From contig JAOWCC010001589.1 in the NCBI GenBank assembly GCA_030867875.1, positions 77,833,537-77,897,536 of the forward strand: a stretch of 64,000 bases of DNA, read 5' to 3'. Source of the DNA: Actinernus sp. WN-2022. Its lineage: Eukaryota; Cnidaria; Anthozoa; Actiniaria; Actinernidae. Within the stretch, counting starts at the first letter, position 1; every line of letters starts with the position of its first letter. Below the pieces are notes generated by a model. That model was given only the letters and a program-made list of their open reading frames with translations, was not told where the DNA came from and did no database searches. The position numbers were made by a program, and so were the translations under genes. This document shows, one piece after another, positions 1 through 11,200 of the stretch.

Positions 1-131
1 TCTAAGTATGAATGAATACGCGAATTATGATATTAAATGAACGAAAAGCGTTCATTAATGCCGTTAGGTGCCAAAGTGCCTAATTTGAAAATAAAGTTCT
101 GTTCTTTTCGTTTACGTGTTGGGGTAGTGCC

Positions 132-1196
132 TTAATGAAGAGAAATGCCACATATAGTGATGTGATTGATAGAATGATCGGGAAGATTAAAGTGGCGAGC
201 TACTGGTTTGGGCGAGATCCTTGCTCTTAGATCTAGCAAGTGTTCGCGGAATCGATCTCCTAATCCTCGCCCTGTTTCTCCGATGTAGAGTTTGTTACAA
301 AGTGTACAGGCGATACTATAAATAACATTACTAGACGCACAGTCAAAATGGTCCGTAACTTTAAGGGAGCCTTTGGGTTCTGAAGTTTTAGTGAAAGCAC
401 GTGTTACATCAACAGTACGGCGGTCGAAAAAGTGTTTTAAGTGCTTTAAGTCCCTCGTCATTGGGTATGATCGTGACAGTGTACAGAGACTTAACATGAA
501 TAGGAGCTAACATGTATTATCGGCAGGAAATGAAAACTGGTCAAAAATCTTAAGTGCATGGTTAGTGTCCTTAGTGTAGGAAGGTAAAGATTGAACGGAC
601 GGAACCATCTGCTTATCAAGGTAACTAGAAATGAATTCAGTAGGGCAGTTACAAGCAGAACAATGGGACGGTCTGGGTTGTTAGGTTTGTGGATCTTAGA
701 TAACAAGTAAATGTGTGATGTTCTAGGAGTAGTAACAATAAGACTGCGAAAAGTAGGCGGAAGTTCATCAAATCGTTAACTGTTAACATCAAATCCTTTG
801 ACGGCCAGTTGTCGGAAAGCTTCCTGTCTGTCAAGGTCGGTGCGCCAAAGAACTACGGCACCGCCGGCTTGATTGATTACGATATCCTTACGATTGCGAA
901 TAGTTTTAAGGTGCTAACCACTCCTCCTTAGAGAGGTTAGAAAATTTGATATTATGATTGAAATTGAGTTTGTGGATGTCCCGGCGACATTTTCTAACAA
1001 AAAGATCTACGGAAGCGACCTGGCCTTCTGAAGGTATCCAATTAGACTTGCGAGTGTAGATTAACCAGAACTGTTCATGAAAAAAAGCTTTAAAGTTAGA
1101 CGCGACGGAAAATTCGTCTGCTTTCTTACAAGTAGATACACAATTTAAACCTTTGCTGAGACTTGATTTTTCAGCATCAGAAAGCACGATTAACAT
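132..1196 (-). mobile_element. Penelope-like retroelement remnant (RT fragments plus GIY-YIG endonuclease)
   Basis: Broken coding sequence of a Penelope-like element, read from high to low coordinates. The N-terminal part (about 1196-906) includes LSDAEKSSLSKGLN. It is followed by DIVINQAGGAVV (about 870-840) and the finger motif KIHKPNNPDRPIV (about 703-665). After a frameshift comes ACNCPTEFISSYLD and HALKIFDQF (about 655-535). A stop at about 510 is followed at once by the C-terminal part (497-132), a GIY-YIG nuclease domain with NVIYSIACTLCNKLYIGET and a downstream RFREH. The RT core with its catalytic aspartates is missing between these parts, so there is an internal deletion besides the frameshifts. 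Penelope-like elements encode an RT joined to a C-terminal GIY-YIG nuclease, and the order here matches. The copy is dead. Confidence 0.88.
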
Positions 1197-1488
1197 CCTC
1201 TAAGTAACGATCACTAGTGCTAGAAAACTGAATAGCAGAACGAAAACCCTTAGGAATGACTTTTAAAGTTAAAGCAACGACCTATAAAATTGATACGGCT
1301 ACAGAATCTAGTCTAAGAAAAAAATAGGTACGGCTATACGAAACGCTAAACTGCTAGTAATAGAAGGAAAAGGTTGAAGGTAACTTACGCCGCGTAAACC
1401 AAACAACAAACATCAACAATAAAATCACCAGAAAACACGGTCGCACACAAAACAACGGAAACGCCAAAGAACATCAGTGTAAACTTCA

Positions 1489-1715
1489 GTGTTTAGCCCA
1501 AGTGCGACCACAATCATCATCGTCATCATTATCAATATCATCATCACCGTCATGTCATCATCATTATCAATATCATCATCACCGTCATCATTATATCATC
1601 ATTATCAATATCATCATCACCGTCATCATTATATCATCATTATCAATATCATCATCACCGTCAACATCACCGTCATCTCATCATCATCATCCTCTTCACC
1701 GTCATCATCATCAAT
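1489..1715. repeat. ATC/CAT-rich microsatellite
   Basis: Imperfect trinucleotide array of ATC/GTC steps with a longer internal period built on tcatcatcaccgtcatcatt. Both overlapping open frames here (poly-Ser/Ile and poly-His/Tyr) are by-products of the repeat and are not genes. Confidence 0.9.
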
Positions 1716-1790
1716 AACAAAAACAACATAGGGTATATGCAACATAAATATATATGCCCCATAACTACATTTAGTGCTTGCACTACACTT

Positions 1791-1820
1791 AAAGTAAAGT
1801 AAAGTAAAGTAAAGTAAAGT
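1791..1820. repeat. (AAAGT)n microsatellite
   Basis: Six perfect head-to-tail copies of a 5-bp unit. Confidence 0.9.
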
Positions 1821-2114
1821 ATAAAAGCAACCTTATGTCAGTAACGTCGGTAACTCGTGACAGTCTGCTGATACTGATAGTCCGACATACTTCACATGAC
1901 AACACCATGATACTTGACGGAACAACTGTGACTTTAACAAGATTCCAGAATGGAGTAGATTTATAACTTCTACGTTCTGTTAAATAGGATAATTATCCAC
2001 TTTTCCTATAAAGCCATGAAACATTTCGAACATAATGTTTTCATGCATGACAACATTTATTGAAACTATATTTGTTATACTGAAAAGTCCTTGATACAAA
2101 TCTCTTTCCTTTAG

Positions 2115-2271
2115 ATCTGTAATAGCCACTTATCCGAGGAAGGTGTCCTGGGTTTTGAGTACGGGATGAGTATTGAGAACCCTAACCATCTCATTATCTG
2201 GGAGGCACAGTTCGGAGATTTTTTCAATGGTGCACAAGTAATCTTGGACACGTTTATATCATCTGGAGAAA
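2115..2271 (+). CDS. DHTKD1: DHTKD1 exon (pyrimidine-binding domain)
   Basis: Acceptor ctttag, donor gtaagt. Phase 0 in, phase 1 out. Encodes [14 protein letters not shown] and [19 protein letters not shown], the most conserved block of the gene. It is the first exon in the window; I see no upstream partner between 1 and 2114. Confidence 0.95.
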
Positions 2272-5200
2272 GTAAGTGTTCACGTTATATGGACGTCTGG
2301 TCCTTACTTGCCATTATTAATTAGTGGTTACAATACCAGAAACAAGTCAAACTTACATCTTCCAAAGGCTAAAACAAACTGGGGCAAACGAAAACGTATA
2401 CCAGGCATCGAAGGACTTTAATAATTTAGATGTTCGGTCTGTAACTTCATTATCGCTATTTAAGCTCAAACTCAATTTATGTAATTAATCGTTTAATACT
2501 CTGACCATACACGCGTATATATTACTTTTTCGATTCCACTTTTTAACCTAAAGACTTCACAGGTTTTACTTAAGTGCCACTACCATCAAAATTTGAAATG
2601 GTGATATTTTTGCGTATTTGTAAAGTAAAGCTATACACACCGTTTTTTGATATGACGACGGGAAGTCTTATTTTGGGGGATCCGAATCTTGAGATTTTAT
2701 GCCCGCCATTACTCGAACCCGTTCCTGTGACAGAGCTATGACATGCAGAGCTAATTTCCAGCGGACGTGGTGTCATTTTCTCAACACAACAACATGCAGG
2801 ACTTCGTTTCACACAAACGTTCACCTGAACTGTAAGTAAAGTACTATTTTTCATTCATCGAGATTACAGTTCCTTGGCCTATAACAAACACAGAGTAGAC
2901 ATTTCTAATCGAGCTCGATCGCAATGATCTCTAAATGATCACTTCACGCTTGGGCCATAAAAAAAAGGGAAAACCTCACAGTACAGACCTCGCACTCAGT
3001 CAATAAGCGGTATTTATCATATGACCCGTACGGCCCCCCGCGCGCTTTCCTTTCAAAACCATTCACAAAAGTCACGTGATGAGGGCCGGACGTGTATGGC
3101 GTGAGCGGGCCGGACGGCCCTGCACAATTTGTTCTTGCTGTTTTGCGGTTTGATCTACAAAAGAATATGGTCATATGATAAAAAAACCTATTGACCGAGT
3201 TAGGTCGGGCCGGACGGGAAAATATGTGGCTCTCGGTCATTTTGTACGTCATGACCTCGAGCCAAATATTTTCCGACCTAACTCAGTCAATAAGTACCTA
3301 CTGTATTATTTTGCGTGAGAGATAAAGGATTTCCAATTGCTTTCCGCAAAGGTGTAACAGAATATATCGAGAACATACCCAATATTATAGGAACGAAGCC
3401 CTCACTTTAAAATAATATCATTACTGTATCTGATCCTCCCCTTTGAATATCTACGTGCTTAAAGTCTGGTGCTAAAACATGCCAAAGCGTATATATAGGT
3501 TATTACACAGAAAATTGTGTAATACGACTGGGTATTTTTATGCCGGAGTCAGTTTAATTTTTTCGAGCCTGAAAGAAGAAACAAATTCAAATTGATGAGT
3601 ACAAATTCACAGCCATGTTACACAATTTTCCGTGTAATAAATTGTTTATTATATGACGTCCAGCTGCATCAAGAGAAACAACTGCCCATTTTCGTAGATC
3701 CACAGCACATGACGAAGATCATCATCGATAATAGGACAGACACAAGAACAAATAACTTCAATTGTTGAACTGAGTTTTTCAAGAGACTGTTGTGCGCGGG
3801 CGCTGATAAATCTTGTCGCGCGCTAAAGCATCATTAGCTAGTACTGAGTCCTATTTTAATTGGCTTGCGCCTTTACAAAACCTTTCAAGTGTTAAATTAA
3901 CCTGTTTGTGACTCGTGTAATACGCTCGCTTATTTGCACTCGCTTTGGCCGCATTTTCACTGGAAAAAAGCCAAGTCGTATATATAATAACTGTATTTAT
4001 TATACATTTTACTCACTATCTCAATTCTGATTGGCTGCATGAGAACACAGCTAATTCTCGATAGCTGGCTATAGCATTGACTGCGCATGCGTACAATATC
4101 TGAGGTATTGTCTGTAAATTGTGACGTCACACTGCTATTATCTGTAGGTATTACCTGTAGATAGCGCTCGAATATAAGCAAGTACGACCATTTTACGCTA
4201 GAAAGTAGAGACATTCTTTCTCTTTTTTTGTGCCATTTTCTATTTTAAGCTCTCAGCTATGTTTCCAGCCTTTCGTTTTCCCTAAACTTGCAAGTAAAAG
4301 CAATTTGAGCTCGAATTAGAAACAACACATCTTGAAATTCAATCGTAAACAAACCAATTTACGGCGTTTCATTTAACTTCGTTTTCGCTAGCCGTTACTT
4401 TTTGCTGAAACATTTGCTTAAAATGTATAATAAAACAATTATTGAATTCGGTTTTCGCATGATAGCGAAACTGATCAAGACCTCGGTCTGTGTTATCAGC
4501 CTCAGGCTTTGGCAGATAACACACACCTGTCTTGATTATTTTCGCTATCATGCTCAACCTCATTTCAATAATTGCTTATTATTATTGTTTATGTTATTTT
4601 TTCTGCCAGCGAAATGGTTGATACAGAGTGGTTTAGTAATGCTGCTCCCACATGGGTACGACGGCGCAGGCCCCGAACACTCATCATGTCGCATAGAGAG
4701 ATTCTTACAGGTTGGTAATTCTTACAAAAGCTTCGCTACTATAGTAACCACAACTAGTAGCTAAACCAAGTAGGCCTATATATTTAAATGTTTGTACGGG
4801 TGCCGATGAATGACATTGGGGCTTCATATTTAAAAACTTGCGATACCGTGATGTGTTCTCTTATTTACCACGTTTTGCGTCATCGCATGGTCAACATTGT
4901 AAGCCGAGTGATTGTTGTTGATTTCTGGAGGCGCTAGCCGAGTGATTGTTGTTGATTTCTGGAGGCGCTAGTCGAGTGATTGTTGTTGATTTCTGGAGGC
5001 GCTAGCCGAGTGATTGTTGTGGATTTCTGGAGGCGCTAGCCGAGTGATTGTTGTGGATTTCTGGAGGCACTAGCCGAGTGATTGTTGTGGATGTCTGGAG
5101 GCGCTAGCCGAGTGATTGTTGTGGATGTCTGGAGGTGCTAGCCGAGTGATTGTTGTGGATTTCTGGAGGCACTAGCCTAGTGATTGTTGTGGATTTCTGG

Positions 5201-8200
5201 AGGCGCTAGCCGATTGATTGTTGTGGATTTCTGTAGGCGCTAGCCGAGTGATTGTTGTGGATGTCTCGAGGCGCTAGCCGAGTGAATCCACAACAAATGT
5301 TGACCATGAGATGACGATAAACGTGGTAAATAAGAGGACATACCATGGTAAACTATCGTAATTTGTTTTACAACAACAAGCTAAAAATAGAGAAGCGAGC
5401 AGGGCCAAGAAAACAAAGAAAATTGCGGTGAAAAAGTGATTCTAGCTCGCGCTATCACGCAATCTCTTGCGCGACCAATCCCTCTTATTTCCAATGCCAA
5501 TCAATGTCCTAACCCAAAACGTACAAGTAAAGCTCACTAAACAGTGACGGTTGTCGTGACGTGTTAGTTTTTCTGTGCCAAGAGAATATCCTTATGCGTA
5601 ATACACTTACCATTATTGTTTTCCAGTTGACAGACAGCAAGGAAGACGAAATGGATGGTGATAGTGTTAACATGCACATTGTGAACCCTACAACACCGGC
5701 ACAGTACTTCCATCTACTTAGACAACAGGTATAGGCCCCCTTAATTAATATGTAAGCCACCATTAATTAAATCAATCACTAATTATAAAGAATCACTAAT
5801 TGTACCATTACGTTAAATTTCCATTCTCCTTCCCAAACACTGGGGAAAAAAACTAAATGAGGCCCAGGGGCTAATCCATTAGCCTGCGAAAACAGCCGCC
5901 TCTATTCGCGGCCCGAACGGAGCTCCACGTGGGGTCCGCGAATAGAGGCGGCTGTTTTCGCAGACTACTAATCCATAGATTGAATTGGAATTTAGCATGT
6001 TGGTTTGTGGAGGGAGGAAAACTGGAGAAAAACCCTTGGGAGTCAGGGTGAGATTCCAACAAACTTAACTCACTTGTTACCGAGGCTTGTTACTGACCAT
6101 AGTGGTGAGAGGCAAAGCATTTACCACTTACACTACCCCGGCTCCCCATTGCGCGCTCCCCGACTCCCCATGACTGGAAATAATGTTCCATCCTCTGTGG
6201 AAATTCATAAATTATTGGATGTAAGTTAGTACCGCATGCACCGTTCCTGTGCATTCCAGCTTCGAGAGCAGTGTACACGAATATCCCGCAGGGTCACAGA
6301 GTTAGGAGTCCCCTAAGATTTCCGAGGAGAAAGGGTGACATGCGGACGTTTAATGCAAATGGGAAGTTACGCCTCAATTGTAAACGTTAAATGCGACGTT
6401 TATGTTATTTAAGATTATCTGTACATGCATGTATCTGTATCTTAAAGCCCATTTACACGCGCAAAAAAAAGACTGCACGGTGCCGATAAGGTTGGGGCAG
6501 TAACCAAACCAGTCCCAAATTTATTAAGGCACCGGTGCCTTAAAGTTTAGGGGTGCAGCCGAGACCACCACTAGGAGGTAATCTCGACACAGGTAAACAA
6601 GGTACCATGCCCATAAACTTGTCCGGGTAAACGCATCGAATTACTGCGTTGGGTCAGTGAAGTAACAATTTAAAACTCTGCGCATGCGCTGTTGGAAAAG
6701 AGAAATGGCGTACAAAGCAACACGCATCTATTCTGGGCAACGTTTATCGTTAGTGATAAACAACAACAGGTTCCCCTTCTCTCGTTTTGTTATCTCGCGT
6801 ACCGATCGACGGTGTCGCTCTTCTTCCTTCTTTAGAACTAAACGTCGTTAGCTACACCCGCAGCGCCCTTTTCGATTTCAGAAGCGATAAACACGAAATT
6901 TGGGGTGCCGTGCCATAATGTTTTGCGTGTGGAAATGGGTCCCTTTATGTAAATCATGTTGCTTTTGATGACTAACTCTTTCCGTGACATTTCTTTACTT
7001 ATCACGTTCCAGATGATGCGCAATTTCAGAAAACCTTTGATTGTCGTCGCCCCTAAACTACTTCTAAGGTTACCGGTAAGTACCGACTACCAGCTATTAC
7101 AGTGTGACTACTGAAACCAGGGCCACTTAGACAACGAGAACTAAACACAGTGTGACTACTGTAACCAGGGCCACTTAGACACGAGAACTAAACACAGTGT
7201 GACTACTGTAACCAGGGCCACTTAGACAACGAGAACTAAACACAGTGTGACTACTGTAACCAGGGCCACTTAGACAACGAGAACTAAACACAGTGTGACT
7301 ACTGTAACCAGGGCCACTTAGACAACGAGAACTAAACACAGTGTGACTACTGTAACCAGGGCCACTTAGACACGAGAACTAAACACAGTGTGACTACTGT
7401 AACCAGGGCCACTTAGACAACGAGAACTAAACACAGTGTGACTACTGTAACCAGGGCCACTTAGACAACGAGAACTAAACACAGTGTGACTACTGTAACC
7501 AGAGCCACTTAGACAACGAGAACTAAACACAGTGTGACTACTGTAACCAGGGCCACTTAGACACGAGAACTAGACACAGTGTGACTACTGTAACCAGGGC
7601 CACTTAGACACGAGAACTAAACACAGTGTGACTACTGTAACCAGGGCCACTTAGACAACGAGAACTAAACACAGTGTGACTACTGTAACCAGGGCCACTT
7701 AGACAACGAGAACTAAACACAGTGTGACTACTGTAACCAGGGCCACTTAGACACGAGAACTAAACACAGTGTGACTACTGTAACCAGGGCCACTTAGACA
7801 ACGAGAACTAAACACAGTGTGACTACTGTAACCAAGGCCACTTAGACAACGAGAACTAAACACAGTGTGACTACTGTAACCAGGGCCACTTAGACAACGA
7901 GAACTAAACACAGTGTGACTACTGTAACCAGGGCCACTTAGACAACGAGAACTAAACACAGTGTGACTACTGTAACCAGGGCCACTTAGACACGAGAACT
8001 AAACACAGTGTGACTACTGTAACCAGGGCCACTTAGACAACGAGAACTAAACACAGTGTGACTACTGTAACCAGGGCCACTTAGACAACGAGAACTAAAC
8101 ACAGTGTGACTACTGTAACCAGAGCCACTTAGACAACGAGAACTAAACACAGTGTGACTACTGTAACCAGGGCCACTTAGACACGAGAACTAGACACAGT

Positions 8201-11200
8201 GTGACTACTGTAACCAGGGCCACTTAGACACGAGAACTAAACACAGTGTGACTACTGTAACCAGGGCCACTTAGACAACGAGAACTAAACACAGTGTGAC
8301 TACTGTAACCAGGGCCACTTAGACAACGAGAACTAAACACAGTGTGACTACTGTAACCAGGGCCACTTAGACACGAGAACTAAACACAGTGTGACTACTG
8401 TAACCAGGGCCACTTAGACAACGAGAACTAAACACAGTGTGACTACTGTAACCAAGGCCACTTAGACAACGAGAACTAAACACAGTGTGACTACTGTAAC
8501 CAGGGCCACTTAGACAACGAGAACTAAACACAGTGTGACTACTGTAACCAGGGCCACTTAGACAACGAGAACTAAACACAGTGTGACTACTGTAACCAAG
8601 GCCACTTAGACAACGAGAACTAAACACAGTGCAAAACGAAAATAAAGCATTCCAACTTACGAATGCTAACATATCCACACGATTTTCTTCAGAACTACTC
8701 AGTAAATTCGCCTCAGTTTTACCGGATCGATGCTCAAGCAAGTTGAAATGTTATTGTCTTGTAATCAACACTGATTGGCTCAAGTAACCGTAAGTTGGAG
8801 TGCTTTGTTTTCGTTCTTCAATGTGATTGGTTCTCGTTGTCGAAGTGGTCCCGGTTTCAGTAGTCGCACTGTAATACCCATAGATAGCCATCGTAAAGAA
8901 ACCTCATTTATTGTGATGTTGATTTATATTCATACTTTAGTCTTTCAGCAAGCAAAGAGTCTTTCCATGGATGTATCACAAGTAAACCATCATTAGAGCA
9001 GGTTTCGTATGAGTGGGACAAACTACGGCACTGACTACGGCACGGTTACGGTACGACATGCCGTGACTTTGAAATGGTTTCCCATTGTTTTTGTCCTGCT
9101 GATCCAATCAAATCACAGAGTTACGGTACGGTACAGTTACGGTAAGGCTACGGACATGCTGTAGTTTGTCCCACTCATACGAAATCTGCTCTATGGACGA
9201 TAAAGTATATGAAATGAGCGATGTCTTTTGCCTCTCAAGGCGGCCATGTCCACTCTACATGATATGGCCCCTGGCACCCATTTCATGCCTGTAATGGGAG
9301 ACCCTGGTGTAAATGGTCCCGAGGTCCGTCGTGTGGTGTTCTGTTCTGGAAAACACTATTACGCCTTGGTCAAACGACGGGAACTTACCAAGAACACAGA
9401 TACGGCTATAATTCGACTAGAGGTATGCACCAAGCTTTCATTTTATCTTGTTATACCGCAAAGTCAAACGCCTTATTCTATTGGATGAAAACATGTCACA
9501 TGACAGGCGTACGTTGGCATGAATAAGAGCTTAATTATAATAGCACAATTGGTTGACTGAATTTCATTCAATATGCAGTTCGACGGAACAAATTTTCCTG
9601 CGGTCTCAAGACGCACGCCTTGGTCACGTGCATCGCCTAAGGTCAAGCTGTCGTTTCCCTAGGGAGTTAGGATTGTTTCCTGAAGTTTTGTTTCCCTGTG
9701 TTTCGATGCAGTTCGTTTTAGTTTTGACTTGGGAGGTATAACAATTAATGACTGTCACCGTTGGGAAATAGTGAGGGTCTTGGGGGAACAAAACGCACTG
9801 TTCCCCTCGGGGCCAGACATTAAGGTTACCGGATACCTTCAAAACGAAAAAGATGGAAAAAAAATGTTTTCACACAGAAATGTAGTTTTAGTAGTAGTGT
9901 CTCATATACCAAAAACTCCGTTCAAAAAAAATTAATATTGACGTAGAAATACCAAAAGGAAGTTTTTAACCGGAAGTGAAAGGTTCTTTTTGATTGACAG
10001 CAGATCAATAAACACATGACAAGTGCTCACTCTCCCGTAACGACGGTGTGGGAAATCGGCACATATTAAATTCATTTCATCTGACCAATGTTTACGTTTA
10101 GTGAGAAAAGTTTTTCCACACACGATTCCACAATTCCATCGGATGTTGGCCTTATATCTTACAAAAAGCAAGCAGGATGCCCTAACCCTTAGCTTGAAAA
10201 ACAAAGAAAAAATAAAAGCAAAACTAGGCCAAACAATGCATACGACTACATTGGAGTCCTCGCAAAACCCGACAAGCGTTCGTATTTTCACTTTCAGACA
10301 GAGTGCCGAGTGGTCCACATCTGAACATAAAGTAGAATTGATAAGAGCCAGCCGAGAGAATATTTGTTTCCAAGAAAGCTCAGATGGAAACGTAGTCTGA
10401 CGGTGATCCTGAATCGGTTGAACCACGATCTCGCTATTGCCGTGCTGTTTCAGACGCCTACAAATCGCTGTCTCCTCTACTAACTATGCTGGCATTCAAG
10501 GCGTCTCTATAGTTGTTCACCTTGGCTATGCCCCTCGAGGTCTTTTTGTCTTTCCCATTTTTCTAGCCTGGGAAATCAGCCGACTCTTGCCGCTATCAGT
10601 TTTTAAGTCGCACAAAAAAGAACAAACACTTTCTCGATGCGGCGCGTAGCTTTGATCGGAAATCAACATTGGCGGGAAATCTTGACAGATAGTTGAACTG
10701 TGATGAGAAATGATTGGCCAAGAGCTCGCTAATTGTTGTAGAGGCGGGGCTTCAGATTCACGCACGACAGACGGGTATATTTTTTGAAGTGCTATTTTCT
10801 CGCTTTCGATTTTCAATCAAAATAGAGTTTTTAAAAAGCTCCCACTCAAGAGAAATTTATTCGATTTGTGCGAAATTTTCACAAAATGTCAATTGATATC
10901 TCAGCTGCAAAACAGTGTCGGGGAATTGGGAATTTCTAAAAAGAGAGCTCTTGACGACGTTTCCCGCATATCTACTCTGATTATTTTTCGCCTTTTCACG
11001 CAAAGCATGACAACTTTTGAACTAAATCGAATTTTGAAATTCCCCGACACGGTTTTGTAATACGATTCCTCTAAAATACAACAAAGCAAACAGATGTTTA
11101 AACTTTAAAATATTTTCGGAGTCGGAACTTCTGAAAGCCATCTCACTAGATCGGTGAAACGGGATGGCGGAAAATTCGAGATTTTCAAAGAACTCAAAAC

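Noticed and set aside
2115..4710. OGDH (2-oxoglutarate dehydrogenase) rather than DHTKD1
   Set aside because: [26 protein letters not shown] and HSSCRIER match DHTKD1; OGDH has LGFELG, FANGAQ and HSSARLER at these places.
7100..8632. CRISPR-like array
   Set aside because: Units are contiguous with no unique spacers, in an animal intron; it is a minisatellite.
7747..8741. Minus-strand 16-residue repeat frames ([16 protein letters not shown])
   Set aside because: Product of the 48-bp minisatellite; 47-bp units break the frame repeatedly.
9932..10426. 164-residue minus-strand frame
   Set aside because: Inside the TTAA-bordered element; I see no transposase or other motif in it, so it was not called a gene.
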